A stretch of DNA of 64,000 nt, taken from positions 7,264 through 71,263 of the forward strand of contig JBDQOI010000012.1 of NCBI GenBank assembly GCA_040261275.1, read 5' to 3'. The DNA is from UBA8752 sp040261275 (GTDB lineage: Bacteria > Bacteroidota > Bacteroidia > Flavobacteriales_D > Sanyastnellaceae). Below the pieces are notes generated by a model. The model was not told the origin of the DNA. It did not search any database and saw nothing but the letters and a program-made list of their open reading frames with translations. Of this stretch, positions 38,401 through 45,145 are shown piece by piece (within the stretch, counting starts at the first letter, position 1; every line of letters begins with the position of its first letter). The position numbers and the translations under genes are program-made.

Positions 38401-40341
38401 GAATACGGGGCTCAAGAGGCCACCTCCTTCTGTGTGGGCGGAGACTTCGGCTGCACGGATGCAACGGCCTGCAACTATGATCCGGATGCCGTTTTGGACA
38501 ATGGCGCATGCGACTTCAGCTGCTATGGCTGCACGGACCCCGAGAGCTGCAACTACGACGCGGATGCGACCATTGATGATGGCAGCTGTGTCGGCGCAGG
38601 TGTGGGTGTGGTGGTCTCCATCACGACGGACAGCTGGCCCGAAGAGATTACTTGGAACATCACGGATGGTACAGGTGCAATCGTGGCCTCCGGCGGACCC
38701 TATGCGAGTCCGGCGACCACCTACAACGAAACCGTGTGCTTGGCCGAGGGGTGCTTCACCTTCACCATTGCGGACAGCTTTGGGGATGGCATCTTCAGCC
38801 CGGGAGGTTACAGCCTGACCATTGACGGTGTGGTCATTGCGTCCGGAGGTGCATATGGCACTGGGGAATCTGTCGATTTCTGCACGGACAACCTCAATTT
38901 CGGCTGTACCGACCCACTGGCCTGCAACTACGATCCGGATGCCGGTATTGACAACGGCACGTGCGACTTCAGCTGCAATGGATGCACCCTGCCGGCCGCT
39001 TGCAACTACAACCCGGATGCCACGGTGGACGATGGCTCTTGCCTTTTCGATGACGACTGCGGCGTCTGCGGTGGAGACAACAGCACATGTGGTGGCTGCA
39101 CCGACCCCGCTGCCTGCAACTTCGACCCGGATGCCACCATCGACGATGGAAGCTGCATCATCGGTGGCATCGACTTCACCATGACGGTGGTGTTGGACAA
39201 TTACCCCGCCGAATTCTCATGGGTCCTGGTCGACGCCAGCGGAGCTACGGTGGCTTCGGAAGGATATGGTGGACTGACCGGAACCGTGACGACAACCTAC
39301 TGTCTGCCGGACGGTTGCTACGACCTGACGGTCAATGACAGTTTCGGAGATGGTATCTGCTGCTCCTTCGGTAATGGAAGCTACACCCTGACCGTAGCGG
39401 GTTCCGTTGTGGCGACGGGAGGTGATTTCGGCAGCACGGAAACCACCAGTTTCTGCACGGGCGACCTGCCCGGTTGTACCGATCCGGATGCTTGCAACTA
39501 CAATTCTGCGGCCACGGTAGACGACGGGTCTTGTACCTACCCGCCGGCGGACAACTTGGATTGTGACGGCAACTGCCTCAACGATGCGGATGGCGATGGC
39601 ATTTGCGACGAGGACGAAGTGGCAGAGAGCAGCTTTGTCCAACTCGGATATGATGTGCTGGCACAGAACACCGTGGACGGAGCGACGACCTATCGCGTTT
39701 GGGCCGAATTCTCCGACCCTACGGAGCAGCTGGTCGCCGTGTACGGATTTGACTCCGTACCCTTGACCATCAATACCACAACGGCATTCTACCAGAACCC
39801 GCTCGGTGGAGCCTTGGCCGTTGACTTCAATCCAGCGTTGTTGCCCGTTGACTCCCTGCTCGCTTTCGACAGCTGGCTGACCGTCGGTGGACAGGACAAC
39901 TCGGCCGATGTCAATTCCATCGGACTCGACTTCGGGCCGTTTGAGGGTTCAGGTGGCCCGGTCATCGCGGACAATGTCAATGGCGGTTCGGTCTTCATTT
40001 ACCCTGACCTCGAGCCCGCTGCCTTCCCGGATGCGCAAGGCCATGTGCTGATTGCCCAGTTGACCACCGATGGAGAAGTCAGCCTGACGGTCAATCTTCA
40101 ATCCCGCACTGGCGATGGACAAAACCCGCAAATCCTTCAGCAAAGCCTCACCTTCCAAGAGGTCTACGAGTGCTTTGGCGACTTCAACAACGACGGCCTG
40201 ATCGGCATTGGTGACCTGCTGATGTTGCTCGGAGACTTCGGCTGTCCTTCCGATTGCAGCTATGACATGAATGGTGACGGTGGTGTGACCACCTCGGACA
40301 TGCTCGTCATGCTCGCTGTATTCGGAACGGACTGCCCATGA
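35491..40341 (+). CDS. Large modular M43 (pappalysin-like) metalloprotease
   Basis: The 1616-residue protein has a signal peptide to about residue 20 and an M43 catalytic domain with zinc motif HEVGHWLNLRH (His235, His239, His245, Glu236) and Met-turn YMDYSDDGCMNIF. Next come a CARDB-like segment (residues 335-440), four copies of a 95-residue beta domain ending SFGDGxCCxYG, one P-domain-like region, twelve Cys-rich GCTDxxACNY modules and a C-terminal beta domain. The last 55 residues are two EF-hand/dockerin-like loops ending FGTDCP. It is exported and probably degrades or binds extracellular polymer. The start at 35491 is the signal-peptide Met; the open frame upstream crosses the tRNA. There is no T9SS type A signal. 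Confidence 0.9.
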   Translation: MRTVFFLAFIAAFTLDGFSQVKSNTAPAERNCAAHEMHVQMMGLDAAYAKRHMDMEQQTAAFVSARQEARANGAQQQPVVITIPVVFHVIYANETQNIPDSELLEQLQVLNEDFRRTNADQDNIWPQGADTEIEFCMATRDPNGAPSSGILRVPTTVSSFGSNDAMKFTAQGGSDAWPASEYLNYWVCNLGGGLLGYAQFPGGPAATDGVVCGYPYVGLNGPGAGAYNLGRTGTHEVGHWLNLRHIWGDGPCGSDDFVADTPESDGANYGCALGHISCSTEDMVQNYMDYSDDGCMNIFTQGQGDRMQAVLAPGGARASIATSNGCLPAVPDFDLDAAIIAVNEPSGFSCSTEVTPSITLFNYGGTVLTSATITYDIDGAGAQTFAWTGSLEFGQSEDITLPAQTPGDGSHVFNVSVSAPNGGVDENSANDSGSSDFALDSQGVDVTMTLTLDNYPGETTWELADAAGTVVFSGGPYAGSGVVVETGCVAEGCYTLTVYDSFGDGMCCAYGTGGYEFGIGGLVLASGGEFGSSESTDVCVGDVVLGCTDATACNYNPDAIADDGTCDFSCLGCTDSTFCNFNPDATVDDGSCANEDICGVCAGDGSSCSGCTDSTACNYDDEATFDDGTCYFAPPGGVCDCFTDLSITESLAGGVAGTPVTFEGSGEVTGFDITLDYTSSAGSWAADMLVVITSPNGDCIEFGGFTSTVTAGCTDLGGYTLWPAGWAVDASGVYTASIDLSASGLTGDGTWSVQLWNGYAAGGTVTYIADITVQDVCIGGVINGCTDPTACNYDADATADDGSCADFDLCGICAGDNSTCGGCTDSTACNFDPAVIIDDGSCADFDLCGVCAGDNSTCGGCTDSTACNFDPAAIVDDGSCILDGLPFSLSILLDNFPGETTWSLTDSLGASIASGGPYAGAGTTVVENFCAPEGCYTLTMFDSFGDGICCSYGIGSYELTADGGVVASGGEYGAQEATSFCVGGDFGCTDATACNYDPDAVLDNGACDFSCYGCTDPESCNYDADATIDDGSCVGAGVGVVVSITTDSWPEEITWNITDGTGAIVASGGPYASPATTYNETVCLAEGCFTFTIADSFGDGIFSPGGYSLTIDGVVIASGGAYGTGESVDFCTDNLNFGCTDPLACNYDPDAGIDNGTCDFSCNGCTLPAACNYNPDATVDDGSCLFDDDCGVCGGDNSTCGGCTDPAACNFDPDATIDDGSCIIGGIDFTMTVVLDNYPAEFSWVLVDASGATVASEGYGGLTGTVTTTYCLPDGCYDLTVNDSFGDGICCSFGNGSYTLTVAGSVVATGGDFGSTETTSFCTGDLPGCTDPDACNYNSAATVDDGSCTYPPADNLDCDGNCLNDADGDGICDEDEVAESSFVQLGYDVLAQNTVDGATTYRVWAEFSDPTEQLVAVYGFDSVPLTINTTTAFYQNPLGGALAVDFNPALLPVDSLLAFDSWLTVGGQDNSADVNSIGLDFGPFEGSGGPVIADNVNGGSVFIYPDLEPAAFPDAQGHVLIAQLTTDGEVSLTVNLQSRTGDGQNPQILQQSLTFQEVYECFGDFNNDGLIGIGDLLMLLGDFGCPSDCSYDMNGDGGVTTSDMLVMLAVFGTDCP
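36823..39465 (+). repeat. Four copies of a 95-residue beta domain in the M43 protease
   Basis: Copies lie at about 36823-37120, 38140-38450, 38596-38895 and 39169-39465. Each reads LDNYPxETTWxLxDxxGxxVxSGGPY, then EGCYTLTVxDSFGDGxCCxYG, then VxASGGxFGxxExxxFC. Copy 3 has lost the CC pair after SFGDGI. They alternate with the Cys-rich modules. Confidence 0.85.
37126..39540 (+). repeat. Twelve Cys-rich GCTDxxACNYxPxAxxDDGSC modules
   Basis: About 22-residue units with three conserved Cys, in five groups (3, 3, 2, 3, 1). Some are linked by a CGVCxGDNSTCGG spacer. Groups are separated by the beta and P-like domains. The Asp-rich DDG part may bind calcium; the Cys probably form disulfides outside the cell. 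Such units are frequent in secreted proteins of marine Bacteroidota. Confidence 0.85.
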
Positions 40342-42518
40342 TGCGTGCATCCATCCTATTCTTCTTTGCCCTCCTGATCGGAACTTCGGTTTCCGGTCAG
40401 GTGGCACAGGGGGGACATCCTTGGAAGTGGGGGCAATCCGGATTTGACTCGGAATACCCGCTTTTGACCACCGCGGAACTCGACCTCGAAGCCCTCGCTG
40501 CAGAAGATGCGGTCACCGACCAGTACAAAGAGGCGCCTTGGCGCTTTGGTGTAGAGCGGGAGGTCGACCTGAGGCTCACTGATTCGGGATCCTGGACCCA
40601 GGAAAAGGACCGTTGGATTTGGCGCCTTGGAATCCACTGTCCGGGCGCTACAGGTATCGCCATCAGGCTGAGCACTTTCGATGTCCCCAGCGGGGCCGCG
40701 CTGTATGTCTGGAATGCGGACCGCACCCATTTCCTCGGGGGATTCACCGAGGCCAATGAAAAGGAATGGGGAAGCCTGCCCTTGGGGCTGCTCGATGCTG
40801 AAGAAGTGGTCTTGGAATACCAGGAGCCCCTCGATGTCCATGGTGAGGGTGACCTCCGCATCGACCAGGTGGTCCATGGATATCGCAGCCTGCTGCGTCA
40901 CCCCGAGAATGCAGCAGAGGAAGCGAGCATGGGGCCCTTTGGAAGCTCAGGGGCTTGCAACATCAATGTGAATTGTCCTTCGGGGAACGACTGGCAGGTC
41001 GCCAAGCGTTCCGTCGCCCTCATCACCAATGGCGGATACGCGGTTTGCAGCGGGGCTTTGGTCAACAACACGGCAGAAGATGGCACCCCGTACTTCCTGA
41101 CGGCCAACCACTGCCTCGGCAATCCCAACACCTGGGTGTATTACTTCAACCACGAGAGCAGCACCTGTTCGGGTTCCACGGGTCCGACCAACCAGAGCGT
41201 TTCGGGCGGCACCTTGTTGGTCAACAGCGGCAGCAGCGATGTGGCCCTCATCCAATTGAGCACAACACCCCCTGCCAGCTACAACGTAGAGTACGCGGGT
41301 TGGGATGCGAGTGGATCCCCCCCCTCTTCGGCTGTCGGAATTCACCACCCCAGCGGCGACGTGAAGAAGATCTGCTTCGAAAACAATTCGCCCTACTTCT
41401 CCACCGCGGGCAGTGCCGCGGTATGGTGGATCGACCAATGGGAATCTGGTGTCACCGAACCCGGGTCCTCCGGCTCGCCCCTCTTCGACCAGAACCAGCG
41501 CATCATTGGTCAATTGTACGGTGGCGCAGCGGCGTGCAGCGGAAGTTCCAACAATGGCGCTTACGATTACTACGGCCGCATGAACGTGAGCTGGGGCGTT
41601 GGGGTATCCGGTTACCTCGATCCGTTGAATACCAACCAGCTCACCATTGACAGCTATCCTACGAACTCGAACTCTACGGCGGGCTGCACCCTTCCCTCGG
41701 CCTGCAATTACGACCCGGAGGCGCTGGAAGATGATGGCTCCTGCCAGATTGACGATGCATGCGGCGTCTGTGGTGGCGACGGAACAAGTTGTACGGGATG
41801 CACCGACAACACGGCCTGCAACTTCGACCCAGAGGCCACGATCGACGACGAAGGATGCCTCTACCCGCCGGCAGGCGAGCCTTGCGACTGCGACGCCGAA
41901 GGGGCCCTCGACGCGACATTGTCGGCCAATGCCGCTTCGTCCATCTTTTCCTTCGATGCGGCAGGCGAACCCACCTCCTTGGACATCACACTAAACTGGA
42001 CCAACACGGGCGGAGGGGCCAATTGGCCTGCCGATCTCGCGATGGCCATCACCTCGCCGGAAGGAGCCTGTGCCTCGCTGGGTGGCTACAATTCTTCGCC
42101 CGCTGGGTGCTCCAGCTTGGGCAACTACACGCTTTGGCCCGCCTCATGGCAGGTCTCCACCAGCGGGACCTACACGGCCACCGTTGACCTCTCCAGCAGT
42201 GGCTTGTCGGGCAACGGAACCTGGTCCGTCTACCTTTTCAACGGCTACGGCAGCTCTTCCGGCGCTCAATTCAACGCCTCATGGGTCGTCTCCGGCTTGT
42301 GCAACGGCTCGCCCGATGGCGGAGGTGGCGGTGGCGGCCCGAACGATTGCCCTCCCGATCTGGACGGGGACGGCACTGTGACCGTCTCGGATGCCTTGAT
42401 TTTGCTCGGCGATTTCGGTTGCCTGTCCAATTGCACCGCGGATCTGAATGGCGACGACTTCGTCAACACATCGGACATGCTCATCTTCCTCGGCGCCTTT
42501 GGCGAACCTTGCGAATGA
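40338..42518 (+). CDS. Lysyl-endopeptidase-like secreted serine protease with dockerin-like end
   Basis: The 726-residue protein has a signal peptide (cleavage near VSGQ), a propeptide-like region to about residue 205 and a chymotrypsin-fold S1 protease. The triad is His258 (TANHC), Asp301 (SSDVALIQL) and Ser378 (PGSSGSP), with Cys pairs like Achromobacter protease I. Then follow two GCTDxxACN modules, a P-domain-like region (about 520-660), a Gly-rich hinge, and two EF-hand-like loops (DLDGDGTVTVSDALILLGDF and DLNGDDFVNTSDMLIFLGAF). It overlaps the M43 gene by 4 nt and shares its modules, so the two are probably co-expressed. Lys specificity is inferred only from the family. Confidence 0.88.
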   Translation: MMRASILFFFALLIGTSVSGQVAQGGHPWKWGQSGFDSEYPLLTTAELDLEALAAEDAVTDQYKEAPWRFGVEREVDLRLTDSGSWTQEKDRWIWRLGIHCPGATGIAIRLSTFDVPSGAALYVWNADRTHFLGGFTEANEKEWGSLPLGLLDAEEVVLEYQEPLDVHGEGDLRIDQVVHGYRSLLRHPENAAEEASMGPFGSSGACNINVNCPSGNDWQVAKRSVALITNGGYAVCSGALVNNTAEDGTPYFLTANHCLGNPNTWVYYFNHESSTCSGSTGPTNQSVSGGTLLVNSGSSDVALIQLSTTPPASYNVEYAGWDASGSPPSSAVGIHHPSGDVKKICFENNSPYFSTAGSAAVWWIDQWESGVTEPGSSGSPLFDQNQRIIGQLYGGAAACSGSSNNGAYDYYGRMNVSWGVGVSGYLDPLNTNQLTIDSYPTNSNSTAGCTLPSACNYDPEALEDDGSCQIDDACGVCGGDGTSCTGCTDNTACNFDPEATIDDEGCLYPPAGEPCDCDAEGALDATLSANAASSIFSFDAAGEPTSLDITLNWTNTGGGANWPADLAMAITSPEGACASLGGYNSSPAGCSSLGNYTLWPASWQVSTSGTYTATVDLSSSGLSGNGTWSVYLFNGYGSSSGAQFNASWVVSGLCNGSPDGGGGGGGPNDCPPDLDGDGTVTVSDALILLGDFGCLSNCTADLNGDDFVNTSDMLIFLGAFGEPCE

Positions 42519-42544
42519 GCTGACCAACACAACTCAACCCCACC

Positions 42545-42572
42545 AAAAAGCCCCGCAAATGCGGGGCTTTTC
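42545..42572 (+). terminator. Rho-independent terminator after the protease pair
   Basis: The stem AAAAGCCCCGC with GCGGGGCTTTT and a small AAT loop, followed by TTTTC, lies 27 nt after the serine-protease stop. It can also act for the minus-strand gene ending at 42625. Confidence 0.85.
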
Positions 42573-42605
42573 TGTACCCCTAACGGGTCACTTCTCGATC
42601 TCTTT

Positions 42606-42631
42606 CCGTCAGGCGGTTGGTGGGTTAGTCT
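42606..42631 (-). repeat. 26-bp direct repeat, copy A
   Basis: A 26-bp sequence identical to 43337-43362. On the minus strand it starts with the last Asp codon and the TAA stop of the gene ending at 42625 and runs 20 bp past the stop. See copy B. Confidence 0.85.
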
Positions 42632-43281
42632 TCCCAGCGCCAGAAGGCTTGGGAATAAGCCGTTACAGCACTACTTCCTGCTCGCGATGAAGGATTGCTG
42701 CACAATGGATACCAACCATCTACAACTTTCGAATCACAGCAAGTTGCGAATGCATCCTGAATAGTACTATGGCAATAGCTATACTCCACCTTGGGCCGCT
42801 CTTGGGTGGCGCAAAAACAACCCAACACAATGTTTCTGTTATAACTGCTGTAGGCGATCTCAGTGCCTTGAGATGGTGAATCGAACACGCTGTGGGAAGT
42901 GGAACTGCCTAGACCAAAGTTCTCGTTGAAGTCTGGAAGCATCCTCCAGACCAATTTATTAGGCGGGAAGTCCTCGTAAACGACTCCCACATCGGCGTCA
43001 GTTAAAACTCTCCACGATCCTGGCAATGATGAGCATTGCTCAATGCAGTTCCAAAGATTGTGGTTTCCTACGTCAAGCACCATGTGTGTGCTGTCATCAT
43101 TGACATATATGCCGTCAGGAGTAAAGCTCTGGCCATAGAACGTGAGCAATTCAATAACATCAGCAGCACCAATAAAGCCATCGGGCTGCGCATCTGGATT
43201 GTATGGGAGTTGGAAGCCGTCGACCTGCGCGGTGACGTTGAACGCGGCGAGGATCACCAGGCATGCAAGTAGGTTCTTCAT
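42625..43281 (-). CDS. Secreted protein with N-terminal EF-hand/dockerin-like module
   Basis: The 218-residue protein has a signal peptide (MKNLLACLVILAAFNVTAQ), then YNPDAQPDGFIGAADVIELLTFYG, a Ca-loop module like those at the C-termini of the neighbouring proteases. A Cys-rich domain follows (CIEQCSSLPGSWRVLTDADV, GCFCATQER, ATCCDS), with no family recognised. Base composition is nearer 50% GC than its neighbours. The start at 43281 places the signal peptide correctly. It ends in the 26-bp repeat. Confidence 0.65.
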   Translation of the reverse strand: MKNLLACLVILAAFNVTAQVDGFQLPYNPDAQPDGFIGAADVIELLTFYGQSFTPDGIYVNDDSTHMVLDVGNHNLWNCIEQCSSLPGSWRVLTDADVGVVYEDFPPNKLVWRMLPDFNENFGLGSSTSHSVFDSPSQGTEIAYSSYNRNIVLGCFCATQERPKVEYSYCHSTIQDAFATCCDSKVVDGWYPLCSNPSSRAGSSAVTAYSQAFWRWED

Positions 43282-43336
43282 GGTGCTACAAGTTCGGAAG
43301 AGCACTGCAGAATGCCATGCCGCTGGCGAAGTGGGG

Positions 43337-43362
43337 CCGTCAGGCGGTTGGTGGGTTAGTCT
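43337..43362 (-). repeat. 26-bp direct repeat, copy B
   Basis: Identical to 42606-42631 and 731 bp away. It again spans the final Asp codon and stop of a minus-strand gene (the pentapeptide-repeat gene). Flanks differ, so the identity is limited to this element. Confidence 0.85.
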
Positions 43363-44045
43363 GGCACTATGCGGTATCGGTTCGGCTCTGAACAGTCTGG
43401 ATCAGGTTCGCAGATGTAGCCTGATGGGAGTTGCGATGGGCAGCCGATCTGGAGACAGGTCATAGTGGCACCAATGAGTTTGGCATCAGCGAAGTTGGCA
43501 CCAGGGAGGTTGGCAAATTTGGGGTTGACATTTTCGAGGTTGAAACCAGTGAGGTCCGCATCAAAGAGCTCGGCACCAGAGAGTTGGGAACCAGAGAGGT
43601 CGGCATGAGAGAGGTTGGCACCAGAGAGGTCGGCTTCAGAGAGTTCGGCACGAGTGAGGCTGGCACCAGAGAGGTTGGCACCAGTGAGGTTGGCATCAAT
43701 GAGGAAGGCATCACTGAGTAAGGCAGATCTGAGGTTGGCACCAGAGAGGTTGGCAAGAGTGAGGTTGGCACCATTGAGGTCGGCACCATTGAGGTCGGCA
43801 CCAGAAAGGTCGGCATCCCAGAGGTCGGCACCAGAGAGGCCGGCACCAGAGAGGTTGGCACCAGAGAGGTTGGCATGAGAGAGTTGGGCATCAGAGAGGT
43901 TGGCACGAGTGAGGTTGGCACCAGTGAGGTTGGTTCCGCGCAGATCTAAATCTGAGAGGTCTACATGACCTAAGTTTTCATTTGGCTTTAGCCCATAATC
44001 ACGCCGGTTCTGAACTATCTGTTTCTGTTCTTCTTTTGAAATCAT
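43356..44045 (-). CDS. Pentapeptide-repeat protein
   Basis: The 229-residue protein consists mostly of about 30 tandem A(D/N)LSG-type pentapeptides (from VDLSDLDLRGTNL to FANLPGANFADAKL), which fold as a right-handed quadrilateral beta helix. The tail has five Cys (CLQIGCPSQLPSGYIC, then PDCSEPN). The DNA shows a 15-nt periodicity. No signal peptide is seen, so it is probably cytosolic. The start at 44045 (MISKEEQ) is favoured because GATATTGC lies 4 nt upstream; an ATG at 44105 or TTG at 44177 is possible. Gyrase protection is one known role of such proteins but is not shown here. Confidence 0.8.
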   Translation of the reverse strand: MISKEEQKQIVQNRRDYGLKPNENLGHVDLSDLDLRGTNLTGANLTRANLSDAQLSHANLSGANLSGAGLSGADLWDADLSGADLNGADLNGANLTLANLSGANLRSALLSDAFLIDANLTGANLSGASLTRAELSEADLSGANLSHADLSGSQLSGAELFDADLTGFNLENVNPKFANLPGANFADAKLIGATMTCLQIGCPSQLPSGYICEPDPDCSEPNRYRIVPD

Positions 44046-44169
44046 CCAAGCAATATCGTCAAAGTGGTGCCGGTGTCTTAAATCTTGCGACGTCGCTTGG
44101 ACCATCGCCGATGTCAGGCGTGTGTGGTTAGACCTGTTTTGAATAAATCCCCACGTTACGATCCATTCA

Positions 44170-44270
44170 ACTGCCAAGCACTGCCATACTTCTGCATATA
44201 CGGCAGTGGAAGTTTGCAGTGTTCGCGGGCCTTGTAGGCCATCGACTGCCGTACTGCCACACTTTTGCAG
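44170..44270 (-). repeat. Imperfect repeats with ACTGCC/GGCAGT hexamers
   Basis: On the minus strand two similar units (TGCAAAAGTGTGGCAGT and TGCAGAAGTATGGCAGT, each followed closely by another GGCAGT) lie about 68 bp apart, with one inverted copy between. They lie upstream of the pentapeptide gene in an otherwise gene-free 200-bp stretch before tRNA-Leu. The function is unknown; a regulatory site or element remnant is possible. Confidence 0.5.
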
Positions 44271-44383
44271 GTAGCTGGAGAGAGAGCAGCAGAGGACGGG
44301 TGTGAATAACTATGTGCCATGCAGGAAGGCACACAGCAAACCCCAAACAACACGAAAGCCCAGTAAATACTAGGCTTTCAGTG

Positions 44384-44469
44384 TACCCGGAGCGGGACTT
44401 GAACCCGCACGACCCGTTTGGGTCAACAGAGTTTAAGTCTGTCGTGTCTACCAATTCCACCATCCGGGC
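44384..44469 (-). tRNA. tRNA-Leu (anticodon TAA)
   Basis: The 86-nt class II tRNA has acceptor GCCCGGA with TCCGGGT, a D arm with GGTAGACAC, anticodon stem CAGA/TCTG around CTTAAAC (TAA), a long variable arm (TTGACCCAAACGGGTC) and T loop GTTCAAGTC. CCA is not encoded. An imperfect GAAAGCC/GGCTTTC hairpin at about 44354-44379 may terminate it. GAACTTCG 7 nt upstream is a probable -7 element. Confidence 0.95.
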
Positions 44470-44510
44470 AGAACGGCGAAGTTCAGCATTGGCGATGGAA
44501 TTCGGTAAGG

Positions 44511-44990
44511 CTATTCCAAGTGATCGGAGACCCAGCACGTTCCCGACCAAACCAGCTCTGCAAAAATGCCGTTGGTCTCGTACTGCCTCGCGAGCGTGAG
44601 CCAGTTGCCCACGGAATCCTGCAGATAGACTTGCTGGTCATTCATATCGGGCTGTTTGGACACCGCCAAACGGAAGGACTGACCCGGATATTCGCCATCA
44701 GGCACCGTTACGTAGAGGTAAGGAAAGGTGAAATCTTCGGCGATGTAGAGGTCATATCCCAACGGCAGAATGCCGACGGTATCCGGATCAAAATGAAGGA
44801 CGGATGGACCCGTGAAAGGTGGATTGTAAGGCAGTCCATACACCGCCAAAACTGCGATGACATCTCCTGCACCGATGTTGCCGTCCCCGTTTGCATCGGG
44901 ATTGAAGGCTTGCGCCTGGACTGCAGAGGCTAAAACCAAGGCCAATGTGACCCCAGCAGCGCGTAGACGAAGATGAGCTGTGCCCTTCAT
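44511..44990 (-). CDS. Secreted protein with N-terminal EF-hand/dockerin-like module
   Basis: The 159-residue protein has a signal peptide ending near VQAQA, followed at once by FNPDANGDGNIGAGDVIAVLAVYG. That is the same Ca-loop module seen in the secreted protein at 42625-43281 and at the C-termini of the proteases. The rest is beta-rich and not recognised. It is separated from the similar gene by the pentapeptide gene and tRNA-Leu. TATATTGC 16 nt upstream of the ATG is a likely -7 element. Confidence 0.68.
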   Translation of the reverse strand: MKGTAHLRLRAAGVTLALVLASAVQAQAFNPDANGDGNIGAGDVIAVLAVYGLPYNPPFTGPSVLHFDPDTVGILPLGYDLYIAEDFTFPYLYVTVPDGEYPGQSFRLAVSKQPDMNDQQVYLQDSVGNWLTLARQYETNGIFAELVWSGTCWVSDHLE

Positions 44991-45145
44991 TATAAGTTGC
45001 TTCGTCGCAATATATTATTAATTTAATTGCATTTTATATCCTTTTTGTAGGCGTAATCGGCGACCGGGTGGTCTGTTTTCCTCGCCCTTTTGGCCTTCAC
45101 CACAGGCGCCCAGGGTCGGCTATCTTCGCACCACACAACGCGGAC

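Noticed and set aside
42606..43362. Integron attC sites at the 26-bp repeats
   Set aside because: GACTAAC at the minus-strand start and GTTAGGG downstream of copy A recall attC core sites, but they depart from the RYYYAAC and GTTRRRY consensus. Copy B lacks the second core, there is no internal inverted repeat, and no integron integrase is in the window.
43480..43960. CRISPR array or other spaced repeat
   Set aside because: The 15-nt periodicity is tandem, without spacers, and is explained by the pentapeptide repeats. The same periodicity keeps antisense frames open, so those are shadows too.
44312..44599. 95-codon open frame over tRNA-Leu
   Set aside because: It runs across the whole tRNA gene and its terminator on the opposite strand, and has no signal of being coding.
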